NCBI GenBank assembly: GCA_003609755.1
Contig: AP017991.1
Coordinates: 1,877,501-1,941,500, forward strand
DNA from: Planktothrix agardhii NIES-204
GTDB lineage: Bacteria; Cyanobacteriota; Cyanobacteriia; Cyanobacteriales; Microcoleaceae
DNA: 64,000 nt
Reading direction: 5' to 3'
Shown here: positions 52,578-61,399 of the stretch, piece after piece
Position numbering within the stretch: position 1 is the first letter of the stretch
Layout of the letters: every line of letters begins with the position of its first letter
Program-made: the position numbers and the translations under genes
The notes under the pieces: model-generated
The model's database searches: none
What the model was told of the DNA's origin: nothing
The model's input: only the letters and a program-made list of their open reading frames with translations

Positions 52578-53531
52578 GTGTTTTTAAGTATTGTCATTCC
52601 TACCTATAATCGTTTACCGATTTTACAAAAGTGTTTAAAAGCCTTAGAACAGCAACAATATGATCATACTATTACTAACTATGAGGTAGTTTTAGTTGAT
52701 GATGGTTCAACCGATGGAACCTTAAATTGGTTAGAGGAAGATAAGTTAGATTTTCCCCATGTTCAGCTATTTTGTCAATCCCATCAAGGGCCAGCCGCGG
52801 CGAGAAATTTAGGGATAGAAAAGGCTTTGGGAGAAACTATTATTTTTATTGATAGTGATTTAGTAGTGACAAAAACGTTTTTACAATCTCATGCTGATAG
52901 TTTAGTTGAGGGATACAAAACCTCAGCTAAAGTTTTTACCTATGGTCGGGTAATTAATACTTGTAATTTTGAAGATCCAACTTCTGAACCTTATAAAATT
53001 ACTGATTTTTCGGCGGCTTATTTTGCTACGGGAAATGTAGCGATCGCTCGTCATTGGTTAATTGAAGCGGGATTATTTGATCCTCAATTTCGACAATATG
53101 GCTGGGAAGATTTAGAATTAGGAGTTAGGTTAAAAAAATTAGGTTTAAAGTTAATTAAATGCCCCGATGCTGTTGGTTATCATTGGCATCCGGCGTTTAG
53201 TTTGGAACAATTACCGAAATTAATAGATCGAGAAATTCAACGGGGGAGAATGGGAGTTTTATTTTATCAAAAACATCCATCTTTTGAAGTTAAAATGATG
53301 ATTCAAATGACGATATTACACAAAATTTTATGGGGTTTATTGTCTTTGGGAGGACGTTTAAATGAACGGACAATGGCGGGGTTTTTACAATATTTAATTA
53401 ATCAAGGAAAATCACAATTAGCTTTAGAAATTGCTAGAATATTTCTAAATTGGTATAACGTAAAAGCGGTTTATGCTGCTTATAATAGACATCTCCCAAA
53501 TAGAAATAAAGAGGAGATAGAAACCTGGTAA
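52578..53531 (+). CDS. GT2-family glycosyltransferase
   Basis: 317 residues from GTG (MFLSIVIPTYNRLPILQKCL). The GT-A domain shows VVLVDDGSTDGTLNWLEE, GPAAARNLGIEKALGETIIF, then the metal-binding FIDSDLV, ATGNVAIARHWLIEAGLFDP and YGWEDLELGVRLKKLG (the ED of the catalytic region). All family features are present, so it should be an inverting transferase. There is no C-terminal membrane segment. It is followed 162 bp later by a methyltransferase gene on the same strand, together perhaps a small sugar-decoration pair; donor and acceptor unknown. Confidence 0.9.
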   Translation: MFLSIVIPTYNRLPILQKCLKALEQQQYDHTITNYEVVLVDDGSTDGTLNWLEEDKLDFPHVQLFCQSHQGPAAARNLGIEKALGETIIFIDSDLVVTKTFLQSHADSLVEGYKTSAKVFTYGRVINTCNFEDPTSEPYKITDFSAAYFATGNVAIARHWLIEAGLFDPQFRQYGWEDLELGVRLKKLGLKLIKCPDAVGYHWHPAFSLEQLPKLIDREIQRGRMGVLFYQKHPSFEVKMMIQMTILHKILWGLLSLGGRLNERTMAGFLQYLINQGKSQLALEIARIFLNWYNVKAVYAAYNRHLPNRNKEEIETW

Positions 53532-53692
53532 AATTATATTTCACCTCTTTATTCTTGACAGTATTCACTAAAACCTGTATAGTAACCATGAGGTTAAACA
53601 CTACAATAAATAGTGTTTAATGATACCAGCAAAAGTTGATGTCTTTTTCCTTGAGAGGATCTAAAACCCTTGTTTTCTGGAGATAATACCCA

Positions 53693-54430
53693 ATGAGACT
53701 TTCTCATAGAGATTTTTATAATATTGTTAAGGACATACATTTTCGCTTTGTGCAGCCCCACGAAAATGTACCAAAAGGTATTGCTTCACAAACAATGGAT
53801 TGTTTTGGAATGGCTGTCCCGATCAATCACTTCAATATTCACTTCGGCGATCAAGATCAAGAAATCAGATCTATACTAAATCCTCTTTTGAATGTCCAGG
53901 GGATGTCAACGATTGCAATTGCATACATTATATATGAGTTGACCAAATTCCTCGATCCAGAAGAAGTTTACCTGAATATTGGCGTTTGGAAGGGATATAG
54001 TTTTCTGGCTGGTGTTTTGAACAAGGATGCAATGTCGATAGGGGTGGATAATTTTTCCAAGTTCGGTGGCCCTAGGGATGAGTTCATGCAGAACTATGAA
54101 CCATTGCGCCATGAAAAAAGCTCGTTCTTTGATATGTCATACGAGACCTATCTCGAAACTATCCATCAATCAAAGATAGGTCTCTATTTCTATGATGGGG
54201 CTCACGACTATAATTCTCAACTGGAAGCTCTCACCCGTGCAGAGCCCTTTTTCTCGAATAACACTGTCATTATAGTGGATGACTCGAATTTTCAGCCTGC
54301 AAGAAATGCAACTCTGGAGTTCATCCGAGGTAAGGATAAGCAGTATGAAATCCTTATGGATCAGTTTACAAGCGTCAACGGTCATCCTACTTATCACAAT
54401 GGCTTAATGATCCTGCTAAAGTATCATTAA
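53693..54430 (+). CDS. class I SAM-dependent methyltransferase (Methyltransf_24-like)
   Basis: 245 residues. The SAM site is VYLNIGVWKGYSFLAGVL near 90-110 (variant of the ExGxxxG loop), followed by SIGVDNFSKFGG (acidic ribose-binding Asp), GLYFYDGAHDYNSQLEALTR near 165 and VIIVDDSNFQPARNATLEF near 190, the pattern of Methyltransf_24/TylF-type enzymes that methylate sugars or small molecules. Codon choice is less A/T-biased at third positions than in the surrounding genes (many C/G-ending codons such as GTC, ATC, AAG), hinting at recent transfer. AGGATC-type sequence upstream gives a weak ribosome-binding site. Confidence 0.75.
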   Translation: MRLSHRDFYNIVKDIHFRFVQPHENVPKGIASQTMDCFGMAVPINHFNIHFGDQDQEIRSILNPLLNVQGMSTIAIAYIIYELTKFLDPEEVYLNIGVWKGYSFLAGVLNKDAMSIGVDNFSKFGGPRDEFMQNYEPLRHEKSSFFDMSYETYLETIHQSKIGLYFYDGAHDYNSQLEALTRAEPFFSNNTVIIVDDSNFQPARNATLEFIRGKDKQYEILMDQFTSVNGHPTYHNGLMILLKYH

Positions 54431-54491
54431 TGGAGTTTTCAAATTTGATGTTTTGGGGGTAACTGATTGATTGCCTCCTTTTAGCTTCCTT

Positions 54492-54746
54492 TTATAAACT
54501 TGATGCTGAATCTGGAGCAATTTCTAACCCGGGTATTTGTCGAATTTGCTGCTGCTCTTTAATTAAATCCGATAGGGAATCAATATTAACTCCAATTCTA
54601 TGACAAGCTGTTTGCAGTTCTTCCATGAATTTATCCACATCATCCCCATAACCCGATAGTTTGGCTGCATTTGCAACGCCTTGTTTAGCATTAGCTTTCG
54701 CACAATCAATTAATTCTAGGTCTGTCAGAGGTTTTGATTTACTCAT
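54492..54746 (-). CDS. small conserved hypothetical protein
   Basis: 84 residues (MSKSKPLTDLELIDCAKANA...), soluble, helical, no signal. Residues KANAKQGVANAAKLSGYGDD and FMEELQTACHRIGVNIDSLS suggest a compact helical domain. I recall no named family. It lies just downstream of the STRR and 66 bp after the methyltransferase stop in the opposite direction. Confidence 0.6.
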   Translation of the reverse strand: MSKSKPLTDLELIDCAKANAKQGVANAAKLSGYGDDVDKFMEELQTACHRIGVNIDSLSDLIKEQQQIRQIPGLEIAPDSASSL

Positions 54747-54812
54747 TGTGATAACATTATTAATACAATTAATCTATTTTACCTTAAATACCTCAATTTT
54801 AATTAAAAATAT

Positions 54813-54847
54813 AGCAATAGGCAATAGGCAATAGGCAATAGGCAATA
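54813..54847. repeat. heptanucleotide tandem repeat (GGCAATA)x5
   Basis: Five 7-bp units, the first being AGCAATA, the other four perfect. STRR type. It follows TATAGCA, the same sequence that starts the TAGCA-end elements. Confidence 0.9.
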
Positions 54848-54863
54848 AAGTCTTTCTTCCCCA

Positions 54864-55586
54864 TTACCCATTACCTCCTATAACAGCATCTTCAAATTTA
54901 TATCCCACCCCGGTCACAGTTTTAATAAAAGTGGGATGGGAGGGGTCAGGTTCAATTTTTTTCCGCAGTCTAGCGACGTGGGTATCCACAACCCTTTCAT
55001 CACCAAAAAAGTCATCTCCCCAAAGTTTATCAATGAGTTGGGTACGACTCCAAACCCGACCCGGATAACTCAGAAAAGTTGATAATAAATTAAATTCTAA
55101 AGGAGTTAAATCCAGGGTTTCTGTGTTCCCTGACTCTAATTGATAGCTGGCAATTCTTTGGTCTAAATCCACTAAAAAATGCGGGGTTTGATAGACTTGA
55201 CTTGGCTGACTTCCTTGGCGCAAACTCCGTCTTAATAACGCTCTAACTCTAGCAACTAATTCTCTAGGACTAAAGGGTTTAACAAAATAATCATCCGCCC
55301 CGGTAGATAAACCAATAATCCGATCTAGTTCTTCACCTTTTGCGGTTAACATTAAAATATAAGGGTCTTTTTGCCCGGGTTTTTGACGAATTCTAGCACA
55401 GACTTCTAACCCATCTAACCCCGGAATCATTAAATCTAAAATAATTAAATCCGGTTGTAATTCTTGAAATTTTTGTAAAGCGGCTAAACCATTATTAGAA
55501 ATTTGGCAAGAAAATCCTTCCGCTTCTAAGGTATGCTGAATTAAACGGGCAATTTCTGGTTCATCCTCAACAATTAAAATATCCAT
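54864..55586 (-). CDS. OmpR/PhoB-family response regulator
   Basis: 240 residues. The receiver is complete: DILIVEDEPEIARL (acidic pair), LIILDLMIPGLDGLEV (phospho-acceptor Asp near 51), ILMLTAKG (Thr) and FVKPFSPRELVARVRALLRR (Lys). The winged helix spans about 140-235: LTPLEFNLLSTFLSYPGRVW, DERVVDTHVARLRKKIEPDP, ending VTGVGYKFED. Unlike the regulator at 4352 it should be phosphorylated normally. There is no adjacent kinase gene. The next gene upstream is only 9 bp away and is a truncated MarR-like gene, so the regulator may once have been second in an operon. Confidence 0.92.
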   Translation of the reverse strand: MDILIVEDEPEIARLIQHTLEAEGFSCQISNNGLAALQKFQELQPDLIILDLMIPGLDGLEVCARIRQKPGQKDPYILMLTAKGEELDRIIGLSTGADDYFVKPFSPRELVARVRALLRRSLRQGSQPSQVYQTPHFLVDLDQRIASYQLESGNTETLDLTPLEFNLLSTFLSYPGRVWSRTQLIDKLWGDDFFGDERVVDTHVARLRKKIEPDPSHPTFIKTVTGVGYKFEDAVIGGNG

Positions 55587-55595
55587 AAATTAAAA

Positions 55596-55820
55596 TTAAA
55601 TGCCAATTTGTTCAGGACATTCCAGATGCAAATTGCGATCGCTAAAGGGTGCATCCACGAAATCACAATGATGGGGGCGATCGCTATTCGGATAACGATC
55701 AGCCTGAAAAAAGTGACAGGTGACACACATTTTTGAGATCGGAATTTGACCAGCCTCTTGCAACTTCAGAATCATTTTAATCAATCCCCGCAAGAAAACC
55801 GTCTGCTCAAGTTCAGAGAA
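55596..55820 (-). pseudogene. 3' remnant of a MarR-type gene with Cys/His cluster
   Basis: The frame is open only from a TAA at 55821-55823 to 55596 and encodes FSELEQTVFLRGLIKMILKL, then CVTCHFFQADRYPNSDRPHH with CDFVDAPFSDRNLHLECPEQ. This Cys-rich tail belongs to a group of MarR-family regulators in which it follows the winged-helix domain. Here the whole DNA-binding part is missing. A 65-residue product from TTG 55793 is possible. A MITE-like element lies 78 bp upstream, a plausible cause. Confidence 0.6.
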
Positions 55821-55898
55821 TTATATCAGAAAGCAATAAAAAACAATACCGCCCTCCATTACCATTAAATGGCAGGGCTTTAAACCCAAAATCCCTGG

Positions 55899-56004
55899 TA
55901 TAGCAAGAGGCAATAGGGAATAGGCAATCTCGCTATAGGTAAATACTTACTATGAGCAGCTTTTAGTTTTCAAGAATGTCCTAATAGATGCGGCAACTGC
56001 TATA
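55899..56004. mobile_element. 106-bp MITE-like element, copy C
   Basis: Starts TATAGCAAGAGGCAATAGGG and ends CAACTGCTATA; same length and ends as 28625-28730, with the shared block AAATACTTACT and CAAGAATGTCCTAA in the middle. TA on both borders. Confidence 0.7.
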
Positions 56005-56146
56005 AATCCCAGATTAGTTAAGACTCCTAATCAATATCTCCTTCCTCCAAGCCCTGTCAACCCCTGCTAGAATAAGGAGTCTAAGGACAAAATTATGTTG
56101 TTAGGAAAATGAAAAGATAAAAATCCATAATTTTGAGGTTTAAAAA

Positions 56147-57430
56147 ATGATTTTTGTTAAATTTAAAATTCCATTATTTTATAAATTTATTTTAACTTCA
56201 TTGATAGGAGTTATCATCAGTATATTAATGATTAAACCTGCTTTCACACAACAACCTGTTACCCTTAAAGTTTTAGTTCAAGCATTAGAATCAACCCAAT
56301 GGCAACCGATTATTAATAGTTTCCATCAAACCCATCCAAAAATTCGTTTAGAAGTGGTTAAAGCCCCGAATAATAGTAATCTGGTTGAAGATTTATATAC
56401 CTCTGCCTATTTACTCGGAGATTCTCCCTATGATTTAGTCTATATGGATGTGGTTTGGGTACAAAAATTTGCCGCAGCAGGATGGTTAGAAGATTTAACC
56501 AAAAAAGTTGATCCTCAGAAATTAACTGATTATATTCAGGGCGATGTTCAAGGAGGAAAATATCAAAATAAATTGTATAGGATGCCCTTTAGAACAGATG
56601 TTGGAATGTTATATTATCGAACGGATTTATTAGAAAAAGCCGGATTAAAACCCCCTAAAACCTTTCAAGATTTACTCACCACCTCCCAAACCCTTCAAAA
56701 TCAAAATTTAGCCCAATGGGGTTATGTTTGGCAGGGAAAACAATATGAAGGATTAGCCGCCATGTTCACGGAAATTTTACAGGGATATGGAGGATTCTGG
56801 GTTAATCCTGAAACCCAAGCTATCGGATTAGATGCGCCCGAAAGTATAGAAGCCGTTAATTTTTTACGACAAACCATTGAACAAAGTATTTCTCCCCCTG
56901 GCGTTACGACCTATGCAGAAGAAGAAACTCGCCGATTATTTGAAAGTGGAAATACGGTTTTTTTAAGAAATTGGCCCTACGTTTATGCTTTGGCTGCTAA
57001 CTCTCCCATTAGGGGAAAATATGGGATTCAACCAATGGTTAATTTACCCGGAAAACAAAGCGGTGCTTGTTTAGGAGGGTGGGGATTTGGGATTTCTAAA
57101 AGTTCTAAACATCAACGGGAAGCATGGCAAGTGATTGAATATTTTAATCAACCCGATATTCAACGACAATATTTTTTAGAAACGGGCTATGTTCCCTCTC
57201 GAAAATCCTTATTTACCGATGATATTTTAGTCGCCAAATATAACTATTTACCCGCCCTCTTACAAGGGGCTGAAAATGCGGTTTTACGTCCTCCCATCCC
57301 CCAATATGCCCAAGTCTCAGATATTCTCCAACGCTATTTGAGTGCGGCATTAACCGGGAGTAAAACCCCGGAAGCAGCCATGAAAGAGGCAGCCAGGGAA
57401 ACTCGAACTTTATTAAACATTAATGAGTGA
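56147..57430 (+). CDS. ABC transporter sugar-binding protein (family 1)
   Basis: 427 residues with an N-terminal signal (YKFILTSLIGVIISILMIKP, cleavage probably after AFT/AFTQ). The mature part is an extracellular solute-binding protein of the MalE/family 1 type: LKVLVQALESTQWQPIINSF, YDLVYMDVVWVQKFAAAGWL, RMPFRTDVGMLYYRTDLLEK, VFLRNWPYVYALAANSPIRG and GKQSGACLGGWGFGISKSSK. The first gene of a four-gene importer operon. Relatives in cyanobacteria include the GgtB component for glucosylglycerol, sucrose and trehalose, so a compatible-solute or sugar ligand is likely but unproven. Confidence 0.88.
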   Translation: MIFVKFKIPLFYKFILTSLIGVIISILMIKPAFTQQPVTLKVLVQALESTQWQPIINSFHQTHPKIRLEVVKAPNNSNLVEDLYTSAYLLGDSPYDLVYMDVVWVQKFAAAGWLEDLTKKVDPQKLTDYIQGDVQGGKYQNKLYRMPFRTDVGMLYYRTDLLEKAGLKPPKTFQDLLTTSQTLQNQNLAQWGYVWQGKQYEGLAAMFTEILQGYGGFWVNPETQAIGLDAPESIEAVNFLRQTIEQSISPPGVTTYAEEETRRLFESGNTVFLRNWPYVYALAANSPIRGKYGIQPMVNLPGKQSGACLGGWGFGISKSSKHQREAWQVIEYFNQPDIQRQYFLETGYVPSRKSLFTDDILVAKYNYLPALLQGAENAVLRPPIPQYAQVSDILQRYLSAALTGSKTPEAAMKEAARETRTLLNINE

Positions 57431-57439
57431 ATTTTGAGC

Positions 57440-58348
57440 ATGAATACTAACTCTTTAGAAAAACAAGAAAAACGAACCGGATGGCTGTTAATTTCACCCG
57501 CTTTGTTCATGATTGCCTTAGTGTTTATTTACCCAATTTTAAGGGCTTTTTCATTAAGTGTATTCACCCAAAATTTAGGAACTCAATTACAACCCATTTT
57601 TTCAGGATTAAATAATTATCAACGTATCTTAGCGGATGGTCGATTTTGGCAAACCTTATGGAATACAACGGTTTTTACCAGTATTTCTATTATCTTAGAA
57701 TTAATCTTGGGTTTATTCATGGCTTTAATTCTGAATCAAAGTTTTAAAGGTCGAGGTTTGGTCAGAACCACAGCTTTAATTCCTTGGGCCTTACCTACGG
57801 CGGTCATGGGGTTAGCTTGGGCTTGGATTTTTAATGACCAATATGGTGTGGTGAATGATATTTTACAGCGTCTTAATATTATTAATAGTCCTATGACTTG
57901 GTTAGGAGAACCCAGTCGAGCCATGTTTGTTTTGATTATTGCCGATGTTTGGAAAACTACCCCTTTTATTGCTATTATTTTACTAGCCGGACTGCAATCT
58001 GTTTCCCAGGATTTGTATGAAGCCCATGCTATGGATGGGGCAAACTCAATTCAAAGTTTTTATCAAATCACAATTCCTTTAATTACCCCTCAAATTATTA
58101 TTGCCTTATTGTTTAGATTCGCTCAAGCCTTTGGGATTTTTGATTTAGTTCAAGTCATGACTGGAGGGGGGCCAGCAGGGGCAACGGAAACCGTTTCTGT
58201 TTATATTTATGCCACCATTAGAAGGTATCTGGATTTTGGTTATGGGGCGGCTTTAGTGGTCGTCACCTTTTTATTATTAATTGTTGCGGTTTGTATTGCG
58301 GCTTTTTTCTTATCAAAACTGCGTGTTAATATGATTGGAGATCAATAA
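57440..58348 (+). CDS. ABC sugar transporter permease (MalF/UgpA type)
   Basis: 302 residues from ATG 57440; a TTG at 57434 is in frame and less likely. Six transmembrane helices (LLISPALFMIALVFIYPILR, ISIILELILGLFMALILN, LIPWALPTAVMGLAWAWIF and so on). The conserved EAA loop YEAHAMDGANSIQSFYQITI docks to the ATPase. Inner-membrane pore subunit. It starts 9 bp after the binding-protein stop and ends with TAA directly followed by the ATG of the next permease, typical of translational coupling. Confidence 0.92.
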   Translation: MNTNSLEKQEKRTGWLLISPALFMIALVFIYPILRAFSLSVFTQNLGTQLQPIFSGLNNYQRILADGRFWQTLWNTTVFTSISIILELILGLFMALILNQSFKGRGLVRTTALIPWALPTAVMGLAWAWIFNDQYGVVNDILQRLNIINSPMTWLGEPSRAMFVLIIADVWKTTPFIAIILLAGLQSVSQDLYEAHAMDGANSIQSFYQITIPLITPQIIIALLFRFAQAFGIFDLVQVMTGGGPAGATETVSVYIYATIRRYLDFGYGAALVVVTFLLLIVAVCIAAFFLSKLRVNMIGDQ

Positions 58349-59212
58349 ATGGCAAATTTTAATCCCTCAAATTCCGTTAGTTTTATCCCTCGAAAAAAGA
58401 TTTTACTCACCCTGGGAATAATCTCCACAGTTTTATTTTGTTTGGCTCCAGTTTTCTGGCAATTACTCACTTCTTTTAAAACTAATGCTGCGATTTCAAC
58501 GGTTCCTAATATTTATTTTCCCAGTTTAGAACAACTGACTTTTCAACATTATCTCAGCTTGGGAAGTCAATTTCTGAGATATATTTTCAATAGTGCTTTT
58601 GTCTCTATCATTTCAACTTTATTATGCTTAACCCTTGGCGCTCCGGCTGCCTATGCCCTGACTCGATTAAAGCTACCTGGAGAAAATTTAATTTTGGTAC
58701 TGATTTTAATTATAACATTATTTCCCTATATTTTATTATTTATGGGATTGTTAGAGTTAATTAAATTTTTTCATATCGGGAATAATTATTTAGCGTTAAT
58801 TATCCCCTATACAGCAATTAATTTACCCTTAACCATTTTAATTTTAAGAACTTTTTTCCAACAATTGCCTAAAGATTTAGAAGATTCTGCCAAAATTGAC
58901 GGCTACAATACCCTATCTATGCTATTAAATATTGTTTTACCCTTAACCTTTCCTGCCTTAGTCACCACGGGTATATTAACCTTTATTTTCGCCTGGAATG
59001 AATTTATTTTTGCCCTAACCTTTATTACCCGGGAAGATTTATATACCATTCCCGTGGCCGTCGCTCAACTGGGGGGTGCTTCTTTATTAGAAATTCCCTA
59101 TGGGCCAATGGCGGCTGCAACTTTAGCCGGAACTTTTCCTTTAATCATTTTAGTCTTGATTTTTCAACGGCGAATTGTTCAAGGCATTACCGCAGGAGCC
59201 GTCAAAGGTTAA
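58349..59212 (+). CDS. ABC sugar transporter permease (MalG/UgpE type)
   Basis: 287 residues, six transmembrane helices (LTLGIISTVLFCLAPVFWQL, LILVLILIITLFPYILLFMG, LALIIPYTAINLPLTILIL). The EAA loop is LEDSAKIDGYNTLSMLLNIV. The C-terminus MAAATLAGTFPLIILVLIFQ ... GITAGAVKG is the family ending. Second pore subunit; it forms the transmembrane channel with the preceding permease. Start ATG follows the previous stop without spacing; AGGAGATC just upstream inside the preceding gene can serve as ribosome-binding site. Confidence 0.93.
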   Translation: MANFNPSNSVSFIPRKKILLTLGIISTVLFCLAPVFWQLLTSFKTNAAISTVPNIYFPSLEQLTFQHYLSLGSQFLRYIFNSAFVSIISTLLCLTLGAPAAYALTRLKLPGENLILVLILIITLFPYILLFMGLLELIKFFHIGNNYLALIIPYTAINLPLTILILRTFFQQLPKDLEDSAKIDGYNTLSMLLNIVLPLTFPALVTTGILTFIFAWNEFIFALTFITREDLYTIPVAVAQLGGASLLEIPYGPMAAATLAGTFPLIILVLIFQRRIVQGITAGAVKG

Positions 59213-59246
59213 CAATAATCTTAACAATTAATGGAGATCATAAATC

Positions 59247-60311
59247 ATGGCAAAACTCGAAATTATCAATTTAAAAAAGCAATTTTCCCACCAAGTCATT
59301 CCAGTAAAAGATATTACCCTAGAGGTCAATGATGGGGAATTTCTCACCCTATTAGGCCCTTCGGGTTGTGGAAAATCAACCTTATTAAGAATGATTGCAG
59401 GACTCGACCAACCCACCGAGGGAAAAGTTATTTTAGGCCATCGAGATGTGACCACCCTTCCCCCCGGTCAACGGAATATTGCCATGGTCTTTCAAAGTTA
59501 TGCCCTGTACCCCCATTTAACGGTTTTTGATAATATTTCAACGGCTTTAAAATTAAGAAAAATTCCTATTTCTGAGATTGAAACCCGGGTTAATGATGTC
59601 GCTCATCGCTTAGATATTCAACATTTATTACTCAGAAAACCTGCTCAACTGTCCGGGGGGCAACGTCAACGGGTTGCTTTAGGACGAGCTTTAGTCAGAA
59701 ATCCCGAAGTTTTTTTATTAGATGAACCCTTAAGTAATTTAGATGCTCTATTACGAGAACAGGTAAGAGCCGATTTAAAACAGTTATTTAATTCTCAACA
59801 AAAACCTGTTGTTTATGTTACCCATGACCAAACCGAAGCCCTAACTTTATCGAGTAAAATTGCTGTACTTCATCAAGGTTATTTACAACAATTAGCCTCT
59901 CCTTCAGAGATTTATAATGCTCCGGCTAATCAATTTGTTGCGGGTTTTGTGGGAAGTCCTCAGATGAATTTAATTCGCTTAAATTGTCGCGAAAATTATG
60001 GGATTTTAGGAGAATTTCAAATTCCCTTACCTGAGTTGAAAACCCAACCTTCTCAAATTATCTTAGGAATTCGCCCCGAAGATATTTATTTAGAAAATCA
60101 GGAAGATTCTGTCAATGTAGAAAGTAAAATTTTTTTAGTGGAAGATTTAGGAAAAGAAAAACTGTTGAATGTGAGAATCACCCAATCCCATGAAACAATC
60201 CGTTTTTTGGTTCCCGCACAGCAAACTTGGGAAGGTGAAACCATAAAGTTGAGTTTATCGCCCCAACGGATACACTGGTTTGACTCGGAATCGGGCGATC
60301 GCTTATCCTAA
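59247..60311 (+). CDS. ABC sugar transporter ATPase (MalK/UgpC type)
   Basis: 354 residues. ATPase core at about 1-235: Walker A GPSGCGKST, Q-loop MVFQSYALYPHLTVFDNI, signature LSGGQRQRVALGRALVRNPE, Walker B VFLLDEPLSNLDALLR, and H-loop VVYVTHDQTEALTLSS. A MalK-type C-terminal regulatory/TOBE region lies at about 240-354 (VGSPQMNLIR, LGIRPEDIYL). Complete, of normal length. It supplies energy to the two permeases just upstream (34 bp). The presence of all four components in one operon makes this a self-sufficient importer. Confidence 0.95.
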   Translation: MAKLEIINLKKQFSHQVIPVKDITLEVNDGEFLTLLGPSGCGKSTLLRMIAGLDQPTEGKVILGHRDVTTLPPGQRNIAMVFQSYALYPHLTVFDNISTALKLRKIPISEIETRVNDVAHRLDIQHLLLRKPAQLSGGQRQRVALGRALVRNPEVFLLDEPLSNLDALLREQVRADLKQLFNSQQKPVVYVTHDQTEALTLSSKIAVLHQGYLQQLASPSEIYNAPANQFVAGFVGSPQMNLIRLNCRENYGILGEFQIPLPELKTQPSQIILGIRPEDIYLENQEDSVNVESKIFLVEDLGKEKLLNVRITQSHETIRFLVPAQQTWEGETIKLSLSPQRIHWFDSESGDRLS

Positions 60312-60387
60312 AATTATCTTAAAAAATAATCCCGAAATCTGTTAAAATTGTAAAACCTTTAATCTGAAATTAATCCCAACCACGACA

Positions 60388-60591
60388 ATGCAAGAATTTT
60401 TTCAAAACGTTTCTCGCTATCCCCGTTATTTTATTACCTTTACTTTAGGAATTTTCTTTTTCCTATTTGAACGTCTCAAACCCCTCTTAAATCGTCCGGT
60501 AACAGCAACTGCATTAATAATTTTATTATTAAGTGTTTTTGCATTTACCTTTTTTACCTTAAAGGCAATGTTAGGATTAAACCCGGTTTAA
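60388..60591 (+). CDS. DUF751 (Ycf33-like) small membrane protein
   Basis: 67 residues. MQEFFQNVSRYPRYFITFTL, FFFLFERLKPLLNRPVTA and FTFFTLKAMLGL are characteristic of the DUF751/Ycf33 family, found only in phototrophs. Two transmembrane helices (about 14-31 and 40-61). Its function is unknown; some phototroph plastid genomes keep it. It lies 77 bp after the transporter ATPase gene, in the same direction, and is followed by a strong terminator, so it may be read from its own promoter or with the transporter. Confidence 0.88.
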   Translation: MQEFFQNVSRYPRYFITFTLGIFFFLFERLKPLLNRPVTATALIILLLSVFAFTFFTLKAMLGLNPV

Positions 60592-60607
60592 AGAAAAGTA
60601 ATTTTAA

Positions 60608-60640
60608 AAAAAGGGATGGTGATTTCAACCTTCCCTTTTT
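60608..60640. terminator. bidirectional terminator
   Basis: AAAAAGGGA-T-GGT / ACC-T-TCCCTTTTT stem with a short loop between the convergent DUF751 and peroxiredoxin genes. Confidence 0.88.
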
Positions 60641-60655
60641 GGCTGTGAATTTAAA

Positions 60656-61210
60656 CTAACTGGTTTTGGTTTGTTGCAATTCATCCAAACGTGCTAACAC
60701 TTCCTGACTATGAATAGCAGGATTAACCCCTAAAAATATTTCCCTTAAAATTCCATCAGGATCAATAATAAAAGTATGACGCATTGATATAAAATTAATC
60801 CATGAGCCATAGGATTTACTTACTTTTCCGTCAACATCAGCCAGTAAGGGAAATTTTAAACCTTCTGAATCACAAAACTCAGCATGGGATTGAATATCAT
60901 CGGCACTAATCCCTAAAATTTTAGTATTTTTAGCTAAATATTTTGGTAAATCCTGTTGAAAACGACGAGCTTCTAAAGTACAGCCAGAAGTAAAATCTTT
61001 AGGATAAAAATAGAGAACAACCCATTGTCCTTGATAATCAGATAAAGAAATTTTTCCCTCTCCACTATTAGTTGGTAAGGTGAAATTAGGGGCGGGTTGA
61101 TTCAATGGTGGCAATTTTCCCCCTAACGCCCAAGCGGGCGCAGTGAGTTTGAAGCTAAACACAGCTAAACCCAGAGATAAGAGGAAACTTAGAAAGAAAC
61201 GACGGGACAT
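60656..61210 (-). CDS. peroxiredoxin, PrxQ/BCP-type, Tat-exported
   Basis: 184 residues. N-terminal SRRFFLSFLLSLGLAVFSF is a twin-arginine signal (S-R-R-x-F-L), with likely cleavage after AWA near 28, so the enzyme acts in the periplasm or thylakoid lumen. The thioredoxin-like domain has the peroxidatic Cys in FYPKDFTSGCTLEARRFQQD; the resolving Cys five residues later found in many PrxQ enzymes is absent (Arg instead). Another Cys occurs in HAEFCDSEGLKFPLLAD. SYGSWINFISMRHTFIIDPD completes the fold. It reduces hydroperoxides with thioredoxin-type donors. Single gene. Confidence 0.9.
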   Translation of the reverse strand: MSRRFFLSFLLSLGLAVFSFKLTAPAWALGGKLPPLNQPAPNFTLPTNSGEGKISLSDYQGQWVVLYFYPKDFTSGCTLEARRFQQDLPKYLAKNTKILGISADDIQSHAEFCDSEGLKFPLLADVDGKVSKSYGSWINFISMRHTFIIDPDGILREIFLGVNPAIHSQEVLARLDELQQTKTS

Positions 61211-61399
61211 GATTATGAAGGATAATTACAACTTTTGATCCAGTTTACCCAATCTTAGGAATAACAGGAACTTAAATTTGAGGTTGGGTGTCCTAATATT
61301 GGCAATATCTGATTCTAATTGCAATCTTTATTGTAAAATATAAAGAGACAATTAGGTTAATTGTACCTCATTTTAGACCATTTAACCCACTATTTTATT

